Assembly (NCBI RefSeq): GCF_010183535.1
Contig: NC_071330.1
Span: 4,879,717 to 4,943,716 of the forward strand
Length of the DNA: 64,000 nucleotides
Direction of reading: 5' to 3'
From: Caenorhabditis remanei
Taxonomy: Eukaryota > Nematoda > Chromadorea > Rhabditida > Rhabditidae
Shown here: positions 33,591 to 44,400 of the stretch, one piece after another
Layout: each line of letters opens with the position of its first letter
How positions within the stretch are numbered: position 1 is the first letter of the stretch
The notes under the pieces: generated by a model
The model's input: the letters and a program-made list of their open reading frames with translations, nothing else
What the model was told of the DNA's origin: nothing
The model's database searches: none
Program-made: the position numbers and the translations under genes

Positions 33591-34715
33591 CTTTTTCTAC
33601 CTAACTCCAATTTTGCTCTTTCCCGAATTTTGACTATTATGATCATTCTCTTCCCCCAGATTTTATCGGTAACTTCAAAACAATTTCAAAATTTTACTTT
33701 TTTATGAAAATCGCTTAAGTCCAGAACTTTCTGTGAATAAAATCCATCCCTTTTTCCTTCAAAATTCAAACATAAGAATGAAGAAGATGAAAGGAACATG
33801 AATCAAGTTTTAATGTGAATCGATAGAAATCGTTGTGTACTTGGAAGAAAGGGTGGAGAGAGGGGAAATATTTAAGTTTTACGATATATTTCGAATTAAA
33901 GTTATGTTTTATCGACCTGATACTTGGTTTATTGTGAAATGTAATAAAACACAACGAAGACTCAAATTCTCACGGTAAGAATTAAAAAAAACTAACGGAA
34001 GATACCTAGAATCTACTTTCAAAACTTGCATCAAAAGTTTTTGAGAAAACGCCAATGTTGAGAATTGAAATCATGAAGAAATAATGATGACAAGATATCA
34101 AAAATATGCTAAACTTTAGGGTTAGCCTAGAAAAATATAGTTTTTGATAGACCTACTTTTAGTTTCAACCGTTAAGTTTTGCTCGCGAACTGCATGTTTT
34201 CTCTAGAACAGTGGTACAAGAAAAAAAGGCCGTGCTACTTACAGCATCAAAATTTTAAGTAAATTTGATTCTTTCTTGCTGAAACATGACAGTTGCAGTC
34301 AAAAGGCTAAACTATTTTTGTAATTAAAAAATTGTATTGTAGAAGGGTCATGCCACTTATTCTACACCAGATTTAGGGAAGCACCGGAGAATAACACGAA
34401 TACAGGAGAGGGGGCTAGGCAGAATTTAAAAAATTTAAATTATGATGCAAACGTTCAACAATATAGAAAGTAGGAGACGTAGATATGAAGAAACGTTGTG
34501 CCGGATCACCAGTTAGTGCAATTGTAAGGAGTTTGAGGTTACGCAATTTTAACAGAGGAAGTTGTGGTTAAAAGAAGCTGTTAAGTAATTTTATTTTATG
34601 CTGAAAACTGATTTTTCAACTTATAAATTTTGTAATGCAGTCATGGATGATTCCAATATCCATTAACAAAAAATAACACCTTTATGGGGTTATTTATGAC
34701 ATCTAAAAGTATAAT
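33591..34715. other. AT-rich interval between the two direct repeats
   Basis: No protein domain, no reverse transcriptase or gag-like sequence, and no repeat recognised inside. All reading frames are short. Confidence 0.35.
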
Positions 34716-34918
34716 TCATCACAGTTTTCCTTAATCAGAAGCGTCGAGAACCTATTTTTTACAAACCTTTGTTTAGTGTTATTTTTCCTTTTTTTTGCAT
34801 TTTGGGGCAACCTCATGTAGAAAAACGGTAAAAAAAGGAGGAGAAATGTAGAAAAACGGGAAAAATATGTATTAAAATACATTTCCCCATGACTTGAATT
34901 ATTCCATAACCTCATTAA
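34716..34918 (+). repeat. Direct repeat, copy 2 (AAGCGTCGAGAA unit)
   Basis: acagttttccttaatcagaa then gcgtcgagaacctatttttt, atgtagaaaaacggtaaaaa and catgacttgaatta, parallel to copy 1 about 1.3 kb upstream. Confidence 0.7.
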
Positions 34919-35499
34919 AAGATGAAATAAAACGATTTGTCGTTGAAATTTGAAACTTTTTCACAGCAGGAATGAAATCTTCTTTTCCGAAAGTTGTTAC
35001 AAAATCTCACCAAAAAAGTATTACAGGTGAGCCTATCATACCTAACAACACAGTTTCCCCTTTTAACCACCATTTCAAAATTTTAGGAAGATTCAGGGGC
35101 TCTAATACTCAATAAGCGTAGTTTAACTTTCAAATCCTCCCAATTTTTCAAAATTCGAAAAAAAAACCTAATTATAGGTGTAATTTGCCCTTGAAATCCT
35201 AAACAACACAAAAGTCACTGTAACTAAGTCCCAGACCCTATCAAAATATCCGAAAAACTATCAGAAACTCCCCAAAACCCAGTAAACCAAGAGAGCTACC
35301 GTATACCAACTCGCCCGCCCAAAATTCTCCGTTTGAACAGGGGGAGACTTTTAACCAGCTCTAATCAAAAGTTCATACATCTATACTACAAATTACACTT
35401 CTAAAATATAGTACAAAAGTATAAAAGAAGAAAAGAAATACAAAAGGAAACGAGAAATACGAAGCAGTAAAAGGGTAGAACGTCTCTCAGTACGTCCTT
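34919..35499. other. AT-rich spacer
   Basis: No gene and no repeat family recognised. Confidence 0.3.
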
Positions 35500-35519
35500 C
35501 CCCCCCCCCCCCCCCCCCC
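35500..35519. repeat. Poly-C tract of 20 bases
   Basis: An unbroken run of 20 C on the plus strand (G on the minus strand), followed by cttcttcttcttttcc. It can form a G-quadruplex on the minus strand. The length may be uncertain in assembly. Confidence 0.9.
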
Positions 35520-35935
35520 TCTTCTTCTTCTTTTCCCTCGGCTAGTAAGCCTACACAGCCATAAAAACGGAAGGCGTTACGTTCCTTCCTCCTACATCCG
35601 TTCAGCTTCTTCTTCTTCCTCCTATCAGTGAGCCATCAGACTCCGCCCACTTCTTGCTCTTCTTCTTGATTTTGCGGCCGTCGCCGTGAGTGCGTGCCCC
35701 CATGTGTCGGCATACATCAAAGGCGAACCTGTCGATGGCGAGAACTAAATAAATCAGAAGGAGGGGAAGAGGAGACACACTGAGTTTTGCTGGTGGAGAG
35801 AAAAGATGACACAATATTGTGAGAGCAGTAGTCACAGAGGAGGGGACTCCTGGTTGTCAATGAGTCGAGAAGAAGAGAGATGAAGAAGAAGGGAGGTATC
35901 AAGATTGAGTGTGCGGTTTAATCACGTCACGGATA
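35520..35935. promoter_or_regulatory. Single-copy island, candidate enhancer
   Basis: GC-richer DNA with GCCATAAA at 35558-35565, a match to the Abdominal-B-type site TTTATGGC, then ccatcagactccgcccac near 35633-35650 and a ttgcggccgtcgccgtgag stretch near 35671. A 77-residue minus-strand frame covers part of it, with a hydrophobic segment and a basic end; it has no recognised homology. Confidence 0.4.
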
Positions 35936-36959
35936 TCCACGAAGATATGTATTAGTTGGTTTAGCATAGTTAAACATTTTAACGGTATTTTTGAGAAAGT
36001 TGGACATTTGTAGAGTTTGAGAGCAGGAGTCCGATTTTCTAAGATTTTTTGAATTGACTGAATTTGCATTTTTGCAGTTTTAGAGTTTGCGGTACTGACT
36101 CATTTCTGGGAGGTACGATAGCTGGAAGTCAAGAAGAATTTGGTGTTCAAAACAACGGTTACCGTAAAACCCGTAAGAGGCGCACCTAGCGGAGCCTGTT
36201 CTCAGAGACATATCTCGGTTCCCAAAGGGTATATCAAAAAACTGTTAACTGACAAAATGTACCTTAATATTCATAGAATATTTCTTTAGTTGAAAACATT
36301 TTCATATCTTCATAGATAGTCGAGTTAGGATGCTCCAAACTCTCGGGTGCGCCTGTATTCCAGGTTTCACGGTAACTTGTGGAGATCGTCATTGTCCCAC
36401 TTTGGCTTATATTTTTGAGAATTGGTGATTGATGTATCTTGAAGGTTTGCTTTAGTTGTCTTCACTGTACAATAAAATTATAAAAATGATAACTCTGGCG
36501 TTCAATTTGGCTTCTAGACACTGCGCTTCAGTAGATTCCCATGACAATTTTATCTGGATTCTGTATCTCAAAAGAGAAGAAGCCTACCTCCTGCTAGTTG
36601 GTCGCCCTGTAAGCTACAGTATCTAGATGTGAGGGATCTAGATAAGCTGGGAAGGGAGGTGGTGGGAACGAAAGGGTAAGAAGCTGAGGTGAAGAAGGTA
36701 CAGCTACAGATTGAGAGAGGGGATCTGCTAGAAATCTTGGGACCTGACCGAGCCGGAGTCAGAGAAACTTTAGTGGGGGATCAAAATGGCTAGCCTGAGA
36801 TACAGAAGAACAATCATGGCAGATTCTTCAATAGGTAGAACAAAATTTTGAGACCTTTGTGATCTAACAAACCTGGGGAGCTCTGAAGAAGAAGGTGGAG
36901 ACTAACATCTTGCGGAACCTTGTAATTTTTGAGCAGGACCATTTTGACCATCCAAGACA
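35936..36959. other. Spacer with decayed foldback sequence
   Basis: 36110-36400 contains ggcgcacctagcggagcctg and, in the opposite sense, ctcgggtgcgcctg, a weak inverted repeat of about 290 bases. The rest is not recognised. Confidence 0.35.
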
Positions 36960-37335
36960 TGATCGAAAGTCTTTGGAGACGCGGCTTCTATAAATATGTT
37001 TATAGGTTTTTTAGACTACGTGGAATCCATTTCTGTCATCAAAACAGGCTAAATGTCTCTGCGAGCCGAGTTATAAGCTCTCAAACTTTTTATATGGTAA
37101 AGCTTTTTTCACATGGAATTCCAAATCGGCAAAAACTAAAGGTGAATCGCCGGGGAACAGATATGGAAGCCGATTTGGAATTCCATGGGAAAAAACTTAA
37201 AGTTTAAGAGCTCATAACTCGGCTCGTAGAGACATTTGGCAGGTTTTGAAAGCATAACTGGACTCCACGTGGTCGAAAGTGCCTATGACGAAATTTATAG
37301 ATCGTTTGAAAATCGCGTCCCCAAAGACTTCCCTT
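36960..37335. repeat. Inverted repeat with GAGCCGAGTTATAAGCTC
   Basis: The left arm (agtctttggagacgcgg...aaatgtctctgcgagccgag...catggaattccaaatcgg) pairs with the right arm (gatttggaattccatggg...cggctcgtagagacattt...gcgtccccaaagact). It is about 375 bases with a short loop near 37140. Confidence 0.8.
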
Positions 37336-37504
37336 GTCCCACATTCTGATTCTTTTCCCTAGGATCCACTCCGAGTTCAGGACTATAACAAAAATGGAAT
37401 CTCGGGTTAGGACAGTTCAAGTAATCTATAACCCTCACATGCTAATAACATATCATTACTTCCAGTCATTTCTCACTATTAACACCTCCTTCCTGAAAAC
37501 TAGG

Positions 37505-37868
37505 TATCAATCAGAGATGAGCGGAAGAGTTGGCGGAAGAAATCCTCAAATTGGCGGAGTAGCTTTTCTTTGGGACGGTAGCAATAAGTGTTCAATAGAT
37601 GAAGTTTTAAAAACTAAACGAGTTACAGTCAGTTTAAGCCTGTATTCCGCCTTCCGCCCTGAGGCCATTTGGCGGAAGGCGGAATACAAGCCTTAATGAC
37701 TGTAACTCGTTTAGTTTTCAATATTTTAATGCCCTGTTTTTTCCAATCGATAGACAAATTTATTATGCGAATTTCATTTATTCAACACTTTTTGCTACAG
37801 TCCCAAAGAAAAGCTACTCCGCCAATTTAAAGATTTCTTCCGCCAACTTTTCCGCTCATCTCTGGTAC
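37505..37868. repeat. Inverted repeat with TTGGCGGAAG
   Basis: agagatgagcggaagagttgg at the left end pairs with caacttttccgctcatctct at the right end. The centre is a strong hairpin, tgtattccgccttccgcc...ggcggaaggcggaatac (37640-37689). The whole 364 bases can fold. Confidence 0.85.
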
Positions 37869-38585
37869 CAATTCCACCAAGTACTACATAACTCCTCTCC
37901 CTTCCCCCTCCTTACCTACATTCACCAATACATAAATCTTACAAACTTCCGCCTGACCCCCTGGTCAACCAGTGTCGGCTCTCCTTTTTTCTCACCTTCA
38001 CACTTGACACCCTCTCGGAAAAACAACTGGGGGATGGCCGGGTGGTCTCTTCTTTCTAATGAAGAGCCTCAGCTGTCGTCTGGACGGGGGAGCGGCGCCG
38101 TTCTCTTTGATATATTCATTTTGGGGGAAGAAGTGCTCATTTGGATGGGACTAATTTATGTGAAGACGATATGCATCTGTTTTTTATTGGATTGTTGGAT
38201 TGGACCCCCTGCCGGGAAGGCACCTGTCTTCACATTTATGCAAAACTGGGGTGTCAGGGACTTTCCAAAAAAAAACGCGTCGAAGGAACGCCAGTGTCCA
38301 AACCGAACCGAATACAAACTAAGGTTCCCATGACCTTTCCTAATAAAACTTTATCATTTTTATCAGTTCGCGCGGTAAATATAAAGAGAAGGACGGCGCG
38401 GCGACCGCGCCAACTTCTGATTTATTGATGGGAACGGGTTGAGAAGAAGTGGTCGAGAAAAAGAGGAAGGAGTAGATAAAAAATGGGAAAAAATCAAGAG
38501 AAGGTTAACTGATGATATAAAGATTGATAGTGAATTGGAGAAAAAGGGGAAAATTGAATGAACTGGTAGATGAGGGGGACCAGAA
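37869..38585. other. Single-copy island between foldback elements
   Basis: 37975-38340 is GC-richer and non-repetitive, with a 109-residue plus-strand frame (MTPSRKNNWGMAGWSLLSNE...) that has no recognised domain or splice context. Regulatory DNA is at least as likely as a gene. Confidence 0.35.
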
Positions 38586-38589
38586 GATT

Positions 38590-39620
38590 AGTATGTCTGT
38601 GTGTCTGTGAATCCAGATGTCCGAATGTCTATCTGTGTTTCCTGATGTCTAGAAGTCCAGAACAGTCAAAAAGGCGATATTTAGAAGAAAAATAACCATT
38701 TTAAGGGAAATTTAAGTATTTCAAAAAAATTGTTTTTAGATGTTTTCTGGTCTGTATGTGGGGAGGATAAAAAAGGACGTGGATTTAGTATGTCTGTGGA
38801 GGGGGACCAGAATATATTGAAATGTATGTGTGCCCGTGAATCCAGATGTCCAAATGTATATCTGTGTTTCCAGATGTCCGGATAACCAAAATAAGGAAAA
38901 AAGTGAATATTGGACGGGCGTCTGGCATGAGTTTTGAGGGGTTTGAGCTATAAAAAAAGCAAATTTATTATTTTTGAGATTTTTGAGATATTTTGAGCCG
39001 ATTTTCAGAGAAAAATATACATTTTAGGCGATATTTGGCGTCAGGAATGCGTTTTGAGGAATTTCGATGTAAAAATTGGGATTTTTAGAGGTTTTGGACA
39101 GGAAAAAGTAGATTTTTTAGGTGTTTTGAGCTATTTTGGGATGCTTCCAACCGTTATGAACTTATTTAGGAAAAAATATTCATGTTTTTCATGGATTCCG
39201 GCTCAAAAATAGCAATTTCGAAGATGTAAGGATGGTTTCAGTTAATTTTGGTGAAGATTGAGAAAACAATACGAGTTTTTGCCGATTTATGCGAGAAAAA
39301 TATGAAAATTTGATGATTTTGAGCGATTTTATGCTTTAAATTTCGGATTTTTAGGTTCTTGAAGTCGTTTTTGAACTGAAAAATCTTCCGTCTGTGCATC
39401 TGTATGTCCGAATGTCCACTTTCTTTTTTAACTATTTGTCTGTGTTTCCTGATGTCCGGATGTCCGGTTTATTGGAGAAAATAAGTAATTTTAACAAAAT
39501 TTGAAATTCAAAACTAAAATTGTTTTCCAACGGGATGCTGGTCCAGATGTAAAAAATAATTCCAAAAGTCTGTATCTAAGTTTTTGTCGGTCTGTGAATC
39601 CAGATGTCCGGATGTTTAGA
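38590..39620 (+). repeat. TCCGGA-core spaced repeats, block 3
   Basis: Units at 38595-38655, 38790-38885, 39390-39470 and 39565-39615, each with gtgtctgtgaatccagatgt or a related form followed by (c/t)ccgga or a variant. They are separated by AT-rich DNA with ggcgatatt and gatttttag motifs. Confidence 0.6.
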
Positions 39621-40031
39621 AAACCAAAATTTTCTATTTTTTTCTAAAATTTTCCAAATTGGAAATTCTGCTAGCTTATCCAGATGCCCACAACGATAAA
39701 AGTATAACTACAATAAACCAAAAACCAAAAAAAACGCGTTTAAGGTGCGCCAGACTCTAATCTTGCTGAAGCTACAGTAGTTCAAAATGGTCTATAGTAT
39801 ACCGGAAAACTTACAGTAACCCAAAAAACTTGAGCAAGTTCCTTACCATAACTCGGGTCATACTTGCAGTAATCCAGGACTACAGTAGCTACAGTAACCT
39901 TTCTCACTACAGTATTCCATGATCTCGCGTCTACAGTAACCCGGAGCCTCGACTGCTCGAGACCATTAATCCTAGGATTGACTCGCTAATTACCCTAAAA
40001 ATTAAAAAATCAGCAGCCATCTCCGAGTATG
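39584..40031 (+). repeat. 450-bp direct duplication, copy 1
   Basis: Shares with 43090-43561, in order: ttgtcggtctgtgaatcc, cccacaacgataaaa, an acgcg..gcgccaga motif, ggtctatagtataccgg, gagcaagttccttacc, gtaatccaggacta, cagtattccatgat and ctccgagtat. The many cagtaacc steps are part of the unit. Confidence 0.85.
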
Positions 40032-40820
40032 AAACAATGAAACTAATAATAATCATGTATCCATGCACAATGGGTCGTAAAAATATTAACAGGTTGTTGT
40101 TCTTCCCCCTTTCCTGGAAACCACTAGAGACAGATGGTCCTTCTTCAGGGAAAGAAGAAGAAGAGGAAGCGACTGTAAAAGGTCGTAAAAATGAGTAAGG
40201 AGGGAGGCAGATGCTTATGAAGGAAGAGAGAGAGGGGGGGGGGACCTTCGAAATAATAATGAAAATAGGAGGGGGACCGGATATAGGAATTAGTTGGGTG
40301 AGAAGAGGGAGAAGGGATTCATGAACATGTCAACTGTCGTCATGTTATGAGTAAGAGGGGGGAGGGAACAAGGGAAACATTGAAGAATCTGGAGACTGAA
40401 GATTTAAAAGACGTGGCAAAGATTCTTGAAACACGGGAACTTCTGGGATTGAAAATCTCTGGAGTGATTTTAAAAAATTGACTGAAAAAAATTCAGATGG
40501 CGTTGCTTCAGAGGATTCAGAAGAGACTCTCAAAATCCAGAAGGACTTCAGAAATCCGAAGAAATCCGAAGGCTTCAAAAAAAGAACCAATGTTTTCCGA
40601 CATTTCTTTGTCATTTTTTTTCCATTTTCAACGAAAATGTGAACATTTTTGATGATTTTCCAGAAGTTTTTCTGATCATAGTCGAAAATTTGACTTTTTC
40701 GGGAAAAAATTCAAAACAATTTTGAATTTTGGCGCCAGAATGGTCAAACTTCAAGATGGTCTTACGGTGTTTCAAAATCTTTCTAATTTTTTAACTTTTC
40801 CTTTTTTCTATAGCCTAAGA
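40032..40820. other. Spacer with a single-copy part
   Basis: 40080-40380 is GC-richer and purine-rich with a run of nine or so G near 40233. An 89-residue minus-strand frame at 40345-40614 has no recognised homology. No firm feature. Confidence 0.3.
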
Positions 40821-41010
40821 ATAGATCTACATTTTTGCAGTCGACAATTTTTGTGTACAAAGTGACCATTAAATGTTATTGCTGGTTGAAGTAAGGGCTC
40901 CCCTTGATAACATAGAAAAGTGCGATGACTTTCCCACTTCAACTGACTATAACTTTCTAGAAATGGTCCGTACAGGAAAGTTGTCAACTACAAAAGTAAA
41001 GAGCTAGATT
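40821..41010. repeat. GTAGTTGA family foldback, degraded
   Basis: agatctacatttttgcagtcgacaattttt...gtacaaag at the left pairs with gtccgtacaggaaagttgtcaactacaaaa...agagctagatta at the right. Confidence 0.6.
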
Positions 41011-41149
41011 AGTACTATGCATTCACAAAAAGTAGAAACAAGGAGACAGTTCATGGTGTAGTGATGCGATCTCAAAGTTTGAAAATTTTCGAAGTTTCTC
41101 GAAACATTGAAAACTCTTGACTTGATTCCCTTCCAATAAACAGATTAGG

Positions 41150-41455
41150 TTCGGAAAAAAAGTACAGTAGCCTACAGTAGCCCATACAGTATTTTAAAGT
41201 AACCTGAAGTCCTATACTACAGTATTCCGCAGAAGTTACAGTAGGCCGAAATACAAAACCTTGGAAAACACGGGTATCTCACCGTCTTGAAGCGTTCGAA
41301 AGTGTTCAAAAATTTCTAAAACTTTTCCATTTTATGTACTCCCATTTTATGTACTCCCATTTTAGGTACCGTACACTCTTAGGTACCATATTAGGTACCG
41401 TACTCTAGGATACTGTACTCATCTAACGTACTCCTATCTTACATTTTATTGAAGT
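41150..41455. repeat. CAGTAGCC and TAGGTACCGTAC short tandem repeats
   Basis: 41160-41250 has acagtagcc-type steps. 41330-41440 has cccattttatgtact twice, then ttaggtacc(g/a)ta three times. Both are short degenerate tandem repeats. Confidence 0.55.
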
Positions 41456-41926
41456 ATGCTCCAAGTTCCCAGAGCTACAGTACTCATCTCTACTCCTCAA
41501 CACATTAACTCATATTCCCATTCCAGGTCTCAAAGTTCACTATCGAAATTCAAAAATATCCACTTTCCCATCTCCTCCTGTTGTCATTGAGAGCCCTCTA
41601 TCCGTTCCCATCCCCCCTTTTCCTACCTGTGCACTTTGTTCCCATTAACGGATATAGTAGGAGGGGGAGCTCATAAAAAGTGTTATTCGGTGTGCTGGTC
41701 ACAAAGTAATTCCTTTTGAAATTTTGGAAAGGTTGAGACTGAAGAGGGATAATGAGGTTGGGAAAGAGTGAGTTGGATTCAAAAAGTAATGAGGTGGTGG
41801 TGGTGGTAGTGTGAGCATTTGAATCGAAAACAACAGAGAACTGTTGGAAAAGGAGGACTGGGGGATCAGTATCTCGATTTGAAAGCGTCCGGATCAGAAC
41901 TTCAGATTCGCGCCGTTTTAACTCTG
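41456..41926. other. Single-copy island left of the 1.07-kb foldback element
   Basis: Non-repetitive, with a gtggtggtggtggtagtgtgag run near 41792. A 110-residue minus-strand frame is of low complexity. No gene is supported. Confidence 0.3.
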
Positions 41927-42997
41927 ACATGGGAATAACCCAAGGTGAAACGCTGGGTTTTCTTAGATATTTTGGGAAATGATAGCTCTCATCCCAACTA
42001 AAACAAGATAAAAATATTACGTGCCCCTTTTGAGTTTCCAGAGAATGGCAGACACAATTCCATTTTTTCGAATTTTCCGAGTTGAACCACTTCGAGAAAT
42101 CATAACTCGGTCAATTCAAGAGCTATCTTTTCAAACTAAAGCAAGATATAGACTAGGGCTACATAAAAAATAACAAACTCATGTTTCCAGCTATGACTCC
42201 CGAATTACTATAAATCAAAATGTGAAAATTTGCACTTCTCATGAAATCAGAAAGTGGTCATTTTCGAAAAAAGGTATTTGGGAGACTATGTCTATCCGAT
42301 TGCCAGTAACAAATAAGGTATATATACGTATTCAAATATATGGCTCACCTTTCATTCCAGAGACTTATTTTCATTTTTTCAGTTTTTAAGTCCGACTTCA
42401 CGTGTGATTTTTCAACTGTAGAGTTTGTTCCGATCAAAAGGTATACTAATATTTTAGCGTAAAATTGTTTTTAAAACACTGTGATTGTCGTCTTACATAA
42501 AAAGTGAGAAAACACTGAAATCTATTTTTCGGACTTAAAAACTGAAAAAATGAAAATAAGTCTCTGGAATGAAAGGTGAGCCATATATTTGAATACGTGT
42601 ATATACCTTATTTGTCACTGGCAATCGGATAGACATAGTCTCCCAAATACCTTTTTTCGAAAATGACCACTTTCTGATTTCATGAGAAGTCCGAATTTTC
42701 ACATTTTGATTTATAGTAATTCGGGAGTCATAGCTGGAAACATGAGTTTGTTATTTTTTATGTAGCCCTAGTCTATATCTTGCTTTAGTTTGAAAAGATA
42801 GCTCTTGAATTGACCGAGTTATGATTTCTCGAAGTGGTTCAACTCGGAAAATTCGAAAAAATGGAATTGTGTCTGCCATTCTCTGGAAACTCAAAAGGGG
42901 CACGTAATATTTTTATCTTGTTTTAGTTGGGATGAGAGCTATCATTTCCCAAAATATCTAAGAAAACCCAGCGTTTCACCTTGGGTTATTCCCATGT
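41927..42997. mobile_element. Palindromic foldback element (MITE-like), ACATGGGAATAACCC ends
   Basis: The ends ACATGGGAATAACCCAAGG and its complement lie at 41927 and 42997. The arms are nearly identical over about 470 bases each (41927-42395 and about 42529-42997) and surround a loop of about 130 bases. No coding sequence is present. The target-site duplication is not clear. High arm identity suggests a young element or continuing gene conversion between arms. Confidence 0.88.
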
Positions 42998-43089
42998 GAG
43001 TCTCTCTAAAAAAAAACTCTAAAAAAAACACTCAAAAAATCTATTAAGGACACCGATTTCAGACAGATCTTGAATTTTAAAGTCTTTCC

Positions 43090-43561
43090 TTGTCGGTCTG
43101 TGAATTCAGATGTCCGGATGTCTAGAAATCCACAATTTTCTCTGAAATTCGGGTTTCTATGTTTTCGAAATTGAAAATTCTCTCAGTTTGTCCGGATATC
43201 CACAACGATAAAAATATATCTACAGTAATACAAAAATCGAAAAACGCGCTGAAGATGCGCCAGATTCTAAATCTTGTGTACTGTTTTAGCAAGCAATTGG
43301 TCGGCTGGCGTGCATGAGCTACTTGAGTTCCAATAATGGTCTACAGTATACCGGAAAACTTACAGTAACCCAAAAAACATGAGCAAGTTCCTTACCGTAA
43401 TGTGGGCTTTGCTTACAGTAATCCAGGACTATATCCGATACAGTAACCCCTCTCACTACAGTATTCCATGATTTCGCGTGACACCTCAGCTACAGTGACC
43501 CGGAGCCCCGAGCGATCGGGACCCAAAAACTCAAAAATCCGCCATATCCGAGTATAAAGAT
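43090..43561 (+). repeat. 450-bp direct duplication, copy 2
   Basis: Parallel to 39584-40031, 3.5 kb away, with the same order of landmarks (see that entry). Contains a short insertion with ttggtcggctggcgtgcatg near 43298 that is absent from copy 1. The region between the copies includes the palindromic element at 41927-42997. Confidence 0.85.
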
Positions 43562-44325
43562 GTTTTTATTTTCACTAAACCTATCAATTTTTATGCTATT
43601 TTTTTAGTTTGAGTAGAGCTCGGTGATGAAAACCGTGACTTATCAATAGCCCTGTCATGTTTAGCTACAGTACTCCTGTCCCAATTCTTTAAAAAATATT
43701 CACAAAAGAATACCGCCTATTCTTTTGAACATGAGAGGCGAGCCTCTGGGAATTCGAAAAAAACGAACGGAAATGTTTCCAAAAAAATCATACTTTAAAA
43801 GAGAAACCCGACAAGGACACCTGGGTGGTCGAGTGGGAAAGAGAATGGCGCAATATGGGAAACAGGTATGCAACTTATTGTTGGGAAATGATGGGGGAGA
43901 GGTCAAAAATATGAAGAAGGGGGAACTTTCTTGAGTTTCAGAAAGGATCAAACGGGAAGAGCATGATGTCTTATAACCACCCAAATCAGAATTTACTGTC
44001 TTCTGTTGACAGCCAGGTGGTAAACCGTCGAGATATTTCTCCGTCATTCATCATCATAAAAAAGAGTTGCGTAATCTTTGCGAGACTACAGGTCGGGAAG
44101 AAACACCTATTGACAGATGTGTGTCATCAAAGTCATGAGTTCGGGTTATAGTGGCTGAGCATGGAAACAGTCAAAGCAAGATTTTTCAAGGATTTTTTAA
44201 AAGTCTTTTTTAAAATTATCAAAAATTTCAGATTATTTTTGGAAAAAACTTCTTAAGACTGATTTTTTTTAGGTTTTAAATTTTTTGAGGAAAACATTGA
44301 AGTGAAATAAGTTCAAAAAATTCAA
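43562..44325. other. Spacer
   Basis: Mostly unique, AT-rich DNA. Frames of 115 and 69 residues on opposite strands at 43700-44047 have no recognised domain. Confidence 0.3.
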
Positions 44326-44400
44326 ATCCGTGCAGACCAGGCCGGGCCGACTCGGATTTCCTGCTCGTTGCAAGCCGATTATAGAGAACTGAAAGAAATG
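44326..44400. repeat. GGCCGGGCC-family fragment
   Basis: gcagaccaggccgggccgac, followed by cggatttcctgctcg. Related to the GC-rich elements at 49405-49660, 51868-52065 and 61600-61660. Confidence 0.5.

Noticed and set aside
33412..34918. LTR retrotransposon
   Set aside because: Two direct repeats are present but there is no gag, protease, reverse transcriptase or integrase sequence between them. Only a repeat pair can be supported.
35602..35835. 77-residue minus-strand frame with a hydrophobic stretch and basic end
   Set aside because: Could be a small peptide gene, but there is no recognisable family, start context or exon support; the DNA looks regulatory.
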